Of a DNA stretch of 64,000 nucleotides, positions 9,979 through 16,622 are shown one piece after another. The translations under genes and the position numbers were made by a program. The notes under the pieces were generated by a model. It made no database searches. It was not told the origin of the DNA and was given only the letters and a program-made list of their open reading frames with translations. Origin of the DNA: an uncultured Bacteroidales bacterium (GTDB lineage: Bacteria > Bacteroidota > Bacteroidia > Bacteroidales > Muribaculaceae); the NCBI GenBank assembly GCA_949289215.1, contig CASENC010000035.1:1-64000 (forward strand). Direction: 5' to 3'. Positions within the stretch are counted from its first letter, which is position 1. The number at the start of each line of letters is the position of its first letter.

Positions 9979-10197
9979 GGCAAGGTAGCGACCGTGCCAA
10001 ACATACTTTTTGAAACAAGGCGAAGCGTTATGCCGATCTCGTATTTGGAAACCTGAGAAATTTCTTATGATACATGAGAGTAAGCATAGTGGTTCCCGCG
10101 CATATTGCGTGGGCTGCTATTACTATATCTTATGTATCAGGGTTTTCTCAGGACCTCCAAAGCAAGACATAGTGGCATTGCAGTTCCACGCTTCGCG
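9979..10197 (+). ncRNA. structured non-coding RNA, 6S-like (SsrS) candidate
   Basis: About 220 bases directly after a promoter fold into one long interrupted hairpin. It starts with a small hairpin (9979-9998). Then come a closing stem 10020-10027 with 10189-10196, 10030-10034 with 10174-10178, 10044-10048 with 10157-10161, 10052-10060 with 10144-10152, 10068-10075 with 10132-10139, and an apical stem 10095-10102 with 10106-10113 (one G-T pair). A rod-shaped RNA of about 180-200 bases with a closing stem, internal asymmetric loops and an apical hairpin is the shape of 6S RNA, which binds RNA polymerase. The 6S assignment rests on shape and promoter only. An open frame runs through it but lacks protein character and its structure explains the conservation-like pairing. 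It could instead be a long 5' leader of the genes at 10255 onward. Confidence 0.5.
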
Positions 10198-10254
10198 TGT
10201 GTATATATATGTAAACAGTGCTGTGAGGAACCGGCGGCAAAAATTATTAAGGAC

Positions 10255-10905
10255 ATGAAAACAATGAAGAAACCGGTGTATGCCATGATTTTAATTGCGT
10301 TGTCTGCTTTTTTGGTATGCTGTAGCAAGTCTCCTGAGAAAAAAGTAGAGGCAATGATTGGAGATTTTGTAAAAAATAATCTGTACATTCCGGATAGCTA
10401 TGATCCCGTACAGACACGTGTGGATAGTGCGTTTGCTCCATACGATGATCCTGAATTCAGGGAATTTATTGTTAAATCAAGTAAGAAGCTTGATGAAGCG
10501 TATTCTGATTTGAGATCATGCGAATTTGAGATTGAATCAGCAGAATCTTCAATGGAAATGTGGGAAGATTATTGGTATGATTCTCATAAGTTATATAATA
10601 AAGCAAAGAAAGAATATGCTGAAAGTACTGCTAGAAAGTCTGAGATTGAAATAGAAATCAAGGAAATAAAATCGGATATAAGAGAATGGATTGAAATAGA
10701 ACCTGAATTTATAGGTTACAAAGCTGCACATAGTTATAGGGCGGAAACGAATGCAGGATATACCGTTTTTGGTGGGATCGTATGTATGTTTGATAAAGAG
10801 TGTACGCAAATTATAGCAGCGTATGATGTTGAGGAGGAAGATTATACGATTTTTAAGAATTTTATGGAGAAACTTGGAGATGGAGAAATCGATTTAAATG
10901 AATAA
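10255..10905 (+). CDS. lipoprotein with coiled coil, unknown function
   Basis: Not a family I recognise. From the ATG at 10255 the protein starts with a lipoprotein signal (MKKPVYAMILIALSAFLVCC) with a Cys-Cys lipobox. Residues about 75-145 are acidic and basic heptads (SEIEIEIKEIKSDIREW), a likely coiled coil. A C-terminal part (GYKAAHSYRAETNAGYTVFGGIVCMFDKECTQIIAAYD) looks like a small globular domain. The frame extends upstream to 10105, but that part lies inside the structured RNA, so the later start is chosen; an ATG at 10264 is an alternative. It is followed at once by two more exported proteins on the same strand, probably one transcript. Base composition is much richer in A+T than aspS. 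Confidence 0.75.
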   Translation: MKTMKKPVYAMILIALSAFLVCCSKSPEKKVEAMIGDFVKNNLYIPDSYDPVQTRVDSAFAPYDDPEFREFIVKSSKKLDEAYSDLRSCEFEIESAESSMEMWEDYWYDSHKLYNKAKKEYAESTARKSEIEIEIKEIKSDIREWIEIEPEFIGYKAAHSYRAETNAGYTVFGGIVCMFDKECTQIIAAYDVEEEDYTIFKNFMEKLGDGEIDLNE

Positions 10906-10918
10906 GGAAATAATTATT

Positions 10919-11947
10919 ATGAAAGTATTGTTTGCGATATTGTTTGTTTGTGTGTCAGCATTGTCTGTTGCCCAAACTGTAGAGTTTGATGAGATCGCTT
11001 TTAATGTTATTACAAGCGATTTTGCTCAAAATTTGAAAGCGGCAGGGTTTGAACAGGATGGTGATTATATGTATGGTAGCATAGAACCTTATGGAGAGTG
11101 TTCGATTGACTTCTCTAAACCAAATGTAGCATTTATTGTATTGCCTGAATGTAATAATTGGCAAGAATTGTTTAATACATATACTGAATTAAAAAATAAA
11201 TTCAGCTTGAAATATATGCAATCCAGTGTTGATGAGTCGTTCACATCGGATAAGCAGCCGCAGACCGATGATGATAAATTCTGGGAAACCAAATTCGGAA
11301 GGTGTCATTATCAAACTATGTATTCCACACAAAATAATTATATAACGGTGTATATAAATGGCAATGCTGATTTTAGTTGCTCCGTTGCTATCTTATTAAT
11401 GGATAATGCAGTTTTAGAGGAGGTGTATGATAAAATGGAACATTTGGAATTTATGGGCATCCCTATTGATGGTCCTCTTGAAACTTTTGTTGAAAAATTA
11501 GAGAGTAAAGGATTAAAAAGAGGAACTGATTTAGAAACTGCTTTTTTAATGGAAGGAAATTTCGCCGGATATTCGGATTGTTCAATATATATTTATTCTT
11601 CAGGACGTGATGATTATGTATATATGGTTGCCGCATCTATTATTGGTACAACATGGAATACTTTATCATCATGTTATTTTTATCTGAAAAATATGCTGTC
11701 TCAAAAATATGGAGTACCGAGTCAACATGTAGAAACATTTGAGTCTATGCAACAACCAACAAGTGATACAGAGAGAATGTATTATCTGCAATTAAATAAA
11801 TGTAATTATGAAACAGTATTTAGTCTTCCGAATGGTTCTATTAGTTTAAAAATTATGTATGTTCCTGGGGCATCTTCTGTTCTGTTGATGTATATTGATG
11901 CGGAAAATAATCATAGGAACCAATTTAATACATTAGATGATTTATAA
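10919..11947 (+). CDS. exported protein with two similar halves, unknown function
   Basis: Not recognised. The ATG at 10919 gives a clean signal peptide (MKVLFAILFVCVSALSVAQ); an ATG at 10898, overlapping the previous stop, is possible but would put a charged stretch in front. The mature part of about 320 residues seems to contain two related halves. Phrases such as NTYTELKNKFSLKY / KFWETKFGRCHYQTMYSTQNNYITVYI recur in altered form as SCYFYLKNMLSQKY / RMYYLQLNKCNYETVFSLPNGSISLKI. It is probably periplasmic or surface-exposed. It sits in a three-gene AT-rich cluster between the structured RNA and the insertion-sequence remnant. Confidence 0.75.
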   Translation: MKVLFAILFVCVSALSVAQTVEFDEIAFNVITSDFAQNLKAAGFEQDGDYMYGSIEPYGECSIDFSKPNVAFIVLPECNNWQELFNTYTELKNKFSLKYMQSSVDESFTSDKQPQTDDDKFWETKFGRCHYQTMYSTQNNYITVYINGNADFSCSVAILLMDNAVLEEVYDKMEHLEFMGIPIDGPLETFVEKLESKGLKRGTDLETAFLMEGNFAGYSDCSIYIYSSGRDDYVYMVAASIIGTTWNTLSSCYFYLKNMLSQKYGVPSQHVETFESMQQPTSDTERMYYLQLNKCNYETVFSLPNGSISLKIMYVPGASSVLLMYIDAENNHRNQFNTLDDL

Positions 11948-11978
11948 TAAGTTAAATATTATGATAGCAATAGGGGTT

Positions 11979-13097
11979 ATGAAAGGTTATATTAAAAAGG
12001 TATTGTGTGTAATCTTATTTGTTTTGTTAATGGGATCTTGTAAATCTCAAATGGAGATCTCTCTGTTGGAATATAACAGTGATGTATATACCGAATGGAT
12101 TGATGGAAAACTTTGGGCTTATAAAAGTGATGAAAATAATACAGTTGGAATGACAGTCTATCTTGAAAAAGATGATTACGGACAGTATTATCAAATATCA
12201 TTATTTATAATGAACGCTACGGACGAGCCTATAATTTTTGATCCTGCCGATGTGTCTGCAAAACTTGCATATGGTACAAATTTCAAAAAGTTAGAAGTAT
12301 ATACAAATGATGAATATCAACGAAAGTTGACAAAGAAGCAAAGGCGAGATATGATTTTATACGGAATTGCTGCCGGACTTAGTGCAGGAAGTGCAGGATA
12401 TTCTACTACTTACGTAAATGGATATGCATATACAACATATAATCCAAGTGTTGCATCATTGGCAAGTATGGTTGCTGCAAATCAATTAAATACGATGGGA
12501 AAAGTTATGGAATATGAGAAAGAAATAAAACAAATAGGATATCTGAAGAAGAATACAATTCATCCTGATCAAGGGATTTCAGGATATATGAATATTGAGG
12601 CCGAAGGGCGTGGCGTTATGCTTGTTGAGATACCCGTGGAAAATAACGTATATAGTTTTCAATGGTATATCGGGAAAAAGGCCGAGCAGCTTCCGGTATA
12701 TAAAACTACCAACCAAATATCGGTTGTGGATTATGATGGTGTGGTTACGGAAGAGTGGAAAGATGGGATATTGTGGGCTTACAGGGATGCCGGTGATTAT
12801 GAGATAGGGGCGGCATTGTGCACGTCGAGCGATGATGACAGTAATTATCAATTAAAATTGTCAATCAAACCAGAAGGTGGCAGCCCGGTGACTATTAATA
12901 CTGATGGCATAACCGCACAGTTGGCGAATGGAAGAATTGTTCAGCAGCTGGGAAGAAATAATTTCAGCACTTACAAAGAACAAGACGGGCAAAGTGTCAT
13001 AGGTTACATCGAGCGTGATTGGAGCGATGAAGGCATTATAAAAGTTGATGTGCCGGTAGGGGATAAGGTTCATTCATTCCAATGGGGCATAAAGTGA
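11979..13097 (+). CDS. lipoprotein with an internal domain duplication, unknown function
   Basis: Not recognised. Starting at 11979 it has a lipoprotein signal (KKVLCVILFVLLMGSC). Upstream ATGs at 11937 and 11961 exist but put non-signal residues first. The mature protein repeats one unit. Residues about 30-100 contain YNSDVYTEWIDGKLWAYKSD and later ADVSAKLAYG. Residues about 240-310 contain YDGVVTEEWKDGILWAYRDA and then DGITAQLANG. Between them lies a glycine/alanine/serine-rich hydrophobic stretch (LYGIAAGLSAGSAGYSTTY). The tandem units suggest beta-rich extracellular domains. It probably belongs to the same transcript as the two genes before it. Confidence 0.75.
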   Translation: MKGYIKKVLCVILFVLLMGSCKSQMEISLLEYNSDVYTEWIDGKLWAYKSDENNTVGMTVYLEKDDYGQYYQISLFIMNATDEPIIFDPADVSAKLAYGTNFKKLEVYTNDEYQRKLTKKQRRDMILYGIAAGLSAGSAGYSTTYVNGYAYTTYNPSVASLASMVAANQLNTMGKVMEYEKEIKQIGYLKKNTIHPDQGISGYMNIEAEGRGVMLVEIPVENNVYSFQWYIGKKAEQLPVYKTTNQISVVDYDGVVTEEWKDGILWAYRDAGDYEIGAALCTSSDDDSNYQLKLSIKPEGGSPVTINTDGITAQLANGRIVQQLGRNNFSTYKEQDGQSVIGYIERDWSDEGIIKVDVPVGDKVHSFQWGIK

Positions 13098-13104
13098 TTT
13101 TAAT

Positions 13105-13467
13105 TATTGGTGTCCGGTAAAACTTTTTAGTCATCAAATAAATAAGGGCTGACTTCCAAGCGAGGAAATCAGCCCTTTTCGTTACCTTTGTTTCTACCAC
13201 AAAACGTTAATAACGATGGGCAAAGGTACACATTTTTTCGGACAGCCGATATCCTGACAACTGATAAGTTTGCTTTCCAAGTCTGAAATCCTTTGAATGC
13301 CCCGAAAAAGACCGATTAAAATACTCAAAGATGCAATGGAACAGCCTCAGGAACCATTACTTTTTGACTGACGGGGCTTGGTTTTCAGAAAGAGTTTCCG
13401 TAACGCCTGTTTATAGGAATTACAGACATGGATTTCTTGCCGTATTGTTTTTTAGCGGACACCAATA
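13105..13467. mobile_element. decayed insertion sequence with intact terminal repeats
   Basis: About 363 bases are bounded by imperfect inverted repeats: TATTGGTGTCCGGTAAAAC at 13105-13123 faces GTTTTTTAGCGGACACCAATA at 13447-13467. Inside are a hairpin at 13145-13176 (arms AGGGCTGA/TCAGCCCT), a consensus -7 box TACCTTTG at 13183-13190, and the broken start of a transposase at 13216. An element of this family would need more than 1 kb for a full transposase, so most of the coding part is deleted. The remnant could still be mobilised in trans if the ends are functional. Confidence 0.65.
13216..13296 (+). pseudogene. transposase N-terminal fragment
   Basis: Begins MGKGTHFFGQPIS, then a stop at 13255, then QLISLLSKSEIL in the same frame and another stop at 13294. 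The phrase resembles the start of IS4-type (DUF4372) transposases common in Bacteroidota; that family name is from memory of the motif. The remainder of the gene is absent. Confidence 0.5.
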
Positions 13468-13559
13468 TATCATTATATAAATAAATGTGTATTGAAATAG
13501 GTAAAATCGCAAAAATAGGACGGCTTTGCTTCCATGAATGAATTTTGTCTTTTCTCGTA

Positions 13560-13614
13560 TTTCAACGCATCACATTATTGTTATGCGCACTTGTGTGGGT
13601 GCGCATTGTTGAAA
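13560..13614. other. nested hairpin upstream of the recombinase gene
   Basis: Outer arms TTTCAAC (13560-13566) and GTTGAAA (13608-13614) enclose inner arms TGCGCAC (13584-13590) and GTGCGCA (13599-13605). It may be a terminator for upstream transcription or part of the recombinase leader. The rest of 13468-13694 is AT-rich with a near-consensus -7 box TATGATTG around 13628. Confidence 0.4.
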
Positions 13615-13694
13615 TTGAATGTAAGTTATATGATTGTGTTTTTATATATAGGAAGTTGAGATGAAAAGCCGAATAAGAACCATAATATTAGTGT

Positions 13695-14903
13695 ATGACA
13701 ACAACAATAAAAGTTAAATTCCGCCCGTCAACGGTAGATGGTCGTCCGGGAAGTATTGTTTATCAGGTCACTCATTGTCGTGTTGTGAGGCAGATAACCA
13801 CCGAGTATAAAATTTACCCCAATGAATGGTCTGAAAAACATTCTGTGATTGCTTTAATGCCAAGTAGTGTTATGCGTAGTAAAACTATCCAATTAATTAA
13901 CTTGAAATTGCATCGGGACTTAGAACGTTTAAGCAAGGTTATATCGTACTTTGAAAACAGGCAGGAAGAATACTCGTCGGATGAAATCGTTGGTGAGTAT
14001 CGGCGTGTGACAAAAGAAAACAGTTTATTCCATTATATGGAAAGTGTAATTTTGAGGCTCTTGAAATTTAACCATACCGGAACTACTAACAATTATCGTG
14101 CAGCTTTAGGTAGTTTCAGGCGTTTTAATAATGGGGAAGATGTGATGTTGGAAACAATCAATCATGTTTTGATAGAAGATTACCAATCATACTTGAAAAA
14201 ACAGGGGCTTGCGCTCAATTCTATTTCCTTTTATATGCGGATATTGAGGGCAGTTTATAACTGTGCTGTGGAAGAAAATATTATAAAAGACCGAAAGCCA
14301 TTTCGTAATGTATTCACGGGTATGGAGAAAACGGTGAAACGAGCAATATCCATATCGGATGTCAAACATATAAAGAATCTTGAACTTTCATCATGGTCGA
14401 ACCTTGAATTTGCGCGTGATATATTTCTTTTCCTTTTTTATTGTCGGGGAATGTCATTTATAGATGCCGCTTTTTTGAAAAAGACAGACATTCAAAATGG
14501 TGTATTGTCATATCGCAGGCACAAGACGGGGCAATTGCTGCATATTAAGGTAATCAATCAAATTAGTGAGTTGATTGATCGCTATTCTGATAAGGAATCG
14601 CCTTATCTATTACCTATAATAACCGATTCAGGCAGGGATAAGCGAACACAATATGAGTCAGCATTACGGCGTATTAATAATGCATTGAAAGCCATTGCAC
14701 GGATGGTGAAATTGCAAATACCGCTCACAACTTATGTCAGCAGGCACGCATGGGCTACAATTGCCAAGAACAAAAATATATCTATTAATGTCATCTCTGA
14801 TGCTCTTGGTCATGATTCAATTTCAACTACGCAGATCTATCTTGCATCTATCGATGCATCGGTAATAGATAATGCAAATGAATTAATTATCAGTGGTTTG
14901 TAA
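13695..14903 (+). CDS. tyrosine recombinase (site-specific invertase)
   Basis: A 402-residue DNA recombinase of the Bacteroidota Tsr/Mpi-like group. It has an N-terminal arm-binding region, a SAM-like core-binding domain (about 110-210, including NHVLIEDYQSYLKKQGLALNSI), and the catalytic domain. Catalytic residues can be placed: first Arg in FYCRGMSFIDAAFL near residue 251, the beta-hairpin Lys in RRHKTGQ, the second Arg in YVSRHAWATIA near residue 355, His in LGHDSISTT, and the Tyr nucleophile in TTQIYLAS near residue 384. The gene lies 35 bases left of a 23-bp inverted repeat flanking a promoter, the arrangement of local DNA invertases of capsule loci. It most likely inverts that segment. 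Whether it is also the integrase that brought in the island is open. Confidence 0.93.
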   Translation: MTTTIKVKFRPSTVDGRPGSIVYQVTHCRVVRQITTEYKIYPNEWSEKHSVIALMPSSVMRSKTIQLINLKLHRDLERLSKVISYFENRQEEYSSDEIVGEYRRVTKENSLFHYMESVILRLLKFNHTGTTNNYRAALGSFRRFNNGEDVMLETINHVLIEDYQSYLKKQGLALNSISFYMRILRAVYNCAVEENIIKDRKPFRNVFTGMEKTVKRAISISDVKHIKNLELSSWSNLEFARDIFLFLFYCRGMSFIDAAFLKKTDIQNGVLSYRRHKTGQLLHIKVINQISELIDRYSDKESPYLLPIITDSGRDKRTQYESALRRINNALKAIARMVKLQIPLTTYVSRHAWATIAKNKNISINVISDALGHDSISTTQIYLASIDASVIDNANELIISGL

Positions 14904-14938
14904 TAAGTGATGACATAAATTCCGCTAAACAAAAACAT

Positions 14939-14961
14939 CCGTTTCTTCATAGGAAACGGAT
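14939..14961 (+). repeat. left inverted repeat of the invertible promoter
   Basis: This 23-base sequence (CCGTTTCTTCATAGGAAACG, then GAT) is exactly the reverse complement of 15112-15134. Each copy is itself an imperfect dyad, with arms CCGTTTC and GAAACGG around a 7-base asymmetric spacer TTCATAG. That is how tyrosine-recombinase crossover sites look: two binding arms and a strand-exchange spacer. Confidence 0.9.
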
Positions 14962-15075
14962 ATTTTACGTAATAAGCATAAAATACGTTTTTTTATGATT
15001 GTTGTCTATCTGTATTCCAACAACAAATAGATACTTTTTAGCCCTTGTACTGAAATTTTTTATGCTCTAACACGC

Positions 15076-15103
15076 TTTTATTATGGATTTTTGCGTATCT
15101 TTG
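15076..15103 (+). promoter_or_regulatory. invertible promoter of the secretion operon, ON orientation
   Basis: Inside the 150-bp invertible segment (14962-15111), TATCTTTG at 15096-15103 is a perfect TAnnTTTG -7 box. A T-rich -33-like stretch (TTTT at 15076-15079) lies upstream with a shorter than usual spacer. Transcription would start near 15109, at the edge of the right repeat, and run into the antiterminator gene at 15218. Flipping the segment would point this promoter back at the recombinase gene and leave the operon without it. I see no good promoter facing the other way. Confidence 0.75.
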
Positions 15104-15111
15104 TAACTGTC

Positions 15112-15134
15112 ATCCGTTTCCTATGAAGAAACGG
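15112..15134 (-). repeat. right inverted repeat of the invertible promoter
   Basis: Exact reverse complement of 14939-14961. The two copies differ in their next outer bases, which sets the repeat length at 23. In the present orientation it forms the first transcribed bases of the operon leader. Confidence 0.9.
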
Positions 15135-15155
15135 GTAACGGTCACGAATAGAGAT

Positions 15156-15214
15156 AAATATTCGAGTGAACACATTGTCTAATGTGAATTCCCGGCAAGG
15201 CGGGTTGAATATTT
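15156..15214 (+). promoter_or_regulatory. three-way-junction leader RNA before the antiterminator gene
   Basis: The untranslated leader can fold into a closed three-way junction. A closing stem AAATATTC/GAATATTT (15156-15163 with 15207-15214) encloses a hairpin CACATT-GTCT-AATGTG (15171-15186) and a hairpin CCCG-GCAAGG-CGGG (15191-15204). It ends 3 bases before the start codon at 15218. Known UpxY proteins act through the 5' leader of their own operon, so this is a candidate loading site. Confidence 0.5.
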
Positions 15215-15217
15215 CAG

Positions 15218-15862
15218 ATGGTGGAGTTAAATCTGGCATCATCCCCCGAAATTCAGAAACCTTCTTATACAGAAGTTGTAAATGACGGGGTGTCCTCGAG
15301 CTATGCCCCGGAGGGAAGTTGCCAATGGTATGTTTTACGAGCTACTTATAATCGGGTGGAAAAGGGTCTTGATATATTGAAAGCAAAAATGATTTACGTA
15401 TATCTGCCCAAGCAACTCACATTAAAACAAATCGGCACAAAGAAAAAGCGACAATGGGAACCACTACTTCCTAATATGGTTTTCGTCTATTCCACACGAG
15501 ATGTTATAGAGAACACGTTTAGAGAAAACAAGGAATTGGCGCATTTCCGCTTTTATCGGGATAAAACTCGAGAGGTAAACGACTATGACGGGAAGCACCC
15601 ACCGATAGTTGTTCCGTATAAAGAGATGATGAATTTTATTAAACTCACGAGTGTCGAAAATGAGCATATCAGACTTGTAGAACCGGAGCATTGCCATTAC
15701 AAAAGCGGAGACAAGGTGCGCATAGTTGATGGAGACTTCGTTGACGTAGAGGGTCGAGTTGCCCGTATAGCCGGGCAGCAACGAGTTGTTGTGGAAATAC
15801 GTGGTATTTGTCTGGTTGCAACAGCATATATCCCAAGTGCGTTTTTGGAAAAGATTACATAA
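15218..15862 (+). CDS. UpxY-family transcription antiterminator (NusG paralogue)
   Basis: A 214-residue NusG-like protein. The NGN domain starts at WYVLRATYNRVEKG (about residue 38) and includes MVFVYSTRD. A KOW domain follows near residue 160 (GDKVRIVDGDFVDVEGRVARIAGQQRVVVEI). This is the layout of the UpxY proteins that head Bacteroides capsule operons and let RNA polymerase read through the long operon. It is the first gene after the invertible promoter, and all genes to 51276 run in the same direction. No UpxZ-type inhibitor gene follows. Its placement ahead of a secretion locus instead of glycosyltransferase genes is unusual. The inferred job is processive antitermination over about 36 kb, including the internal hairpins at 30590 and 35333. 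Confidence 0.9.
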   Translation: MVELNLASSPEIQKPSYTEVVNDGVSSSYAPEGSCQWYVLRATYNRVEKGLDILKAKMIYVYLPKQLTLKQIGTKKKRQWEPLLPNMVFVYSTRDVIENTFRENKELAHFRFYRDKTREVNDYDGKHPPIVVPYKEMMNFIKLTSVENEHIRLVEPEHCHYKSGDKVRIVDGDFVDVEGRVARIAGQQRVVVEIRGICLVATAYIPSAFLEKIT

Positions 15863-15916
15863 ATTGTTTTACGAGTTTTGAATGAATTAGAATAATGATA
15901 TAATATAGTAAAATCT

Positions 15917-16618
15917 ATGAGCAGCAATAAGACCATTATTCCAGGTATGGAAGATGCATATACCGGCAGCCAAAATTTTGGCAAACAGAATGTTAATGTG
16001 CAAGACGGAACGTTTGTTCCAAATATGCCGGGAACGACACCAAATAATGAAAATATCCCTCATAAGAAGCCTGTTGTTGGATTTTTATATTCAATTTCAA
16101 AATCAGGTTCAGGGGAATATTGGCCATTGCATATAGGTTCTAATACTATAGGACGATCCAAAGATTGTGATGTAAGTTTGGCAGAAGCTACTGTTTCGGA
16201 GCAGCATGCTGTGCTTGTTGTACAACAGATGAAGAATCCCGAAAAAGTTATTGCTTGGATTAATGACTCTGGATCAACGTGTGGTACTATGATAAATGGA
16301 GAAAGCCTTGGCTTTGATCGAAGAGAATGTTTTAATTGTGATATAATAACTATAGGTGAACATTACGATTTATATTTCATTTTAATAGATGCAAAGCAGA
16401 TAGGATTGAATGTGCGCCGTGATTTTATTTCAACTCAAGGGGATCCCAAAGGATTCAACAGAACATCAAATTCGAGGAATCCATATGCAGCATCAAGTAG
16501 CAACCAATTCACGCAAGGATACGGTCAAGACAGTACAAACCGGCAAGGAGGAACAGTGGGCATGGATGAAGTAGAAAATAATTCTTCGACAAAATCAGGT
16601 AGAACAATATTCATGTAA
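15917..16618 (+). CDS. FHA-domain protein
   Basis: A 233-residue cytosolic protein with one forkhead-associated domain, a reader of phosphothreonine. The domain spans about residues 60-150: YWPLHIGSNTIGRSKDCDVSLAEATVSEQHA holds the GR, S and H positions of the family, and DSGSTCGTMINGESL holds the N-x-G loop. The first 55 and last 75 residues are low-complexity and polar (rich in N, S, Q, G, T), probably disordered and possible phosphorylation targets. The kinase gene at 16623 begins 4 bases after its stop. It is likely a scaffold or substrate in the kinase-phosphatase network of this operon, comparable in role to Fha1 of phosphorylation-controlled T6SSs; that comparison is inference. Confidence 0.88.
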   Translation: MSSNKTIIPGMEDAYTGSQNFGKQNVNVQDGTFVPNMPGTTPNNENIPHKKPVVGFLYSISKSGSGEYWPLHIGSNTIGRSKDCDVSLAEATVSEQHAVLVVQQMKNPEKVIAWINDSGSTCGTMINGESLGFDRRECFNCDIITIGEHYDLYFILIDAKQIGLNVRRDFISTQGDPKGFNRTSNSRNPYAASSSNQFTQGYGQDSTNRQGGTVGMDEVENNSSTKSGRTIFM

Positions 16619-16622
16619 TTAT

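Noticed and set aside
10010-10258. 82-codon frame after the promoter at 9966
   Set aside because: It coincides with the paired stems of the structured RNA and lacks a plausible protein composition.
13695-16618. Capsular polysaccharide locus
   Set aside because: The recombinase, invertible promoter and UpxY would suggest one, but no glycosyltransferase, flippase or polymerase genes follow; the genes are T6SS and kinase genes.
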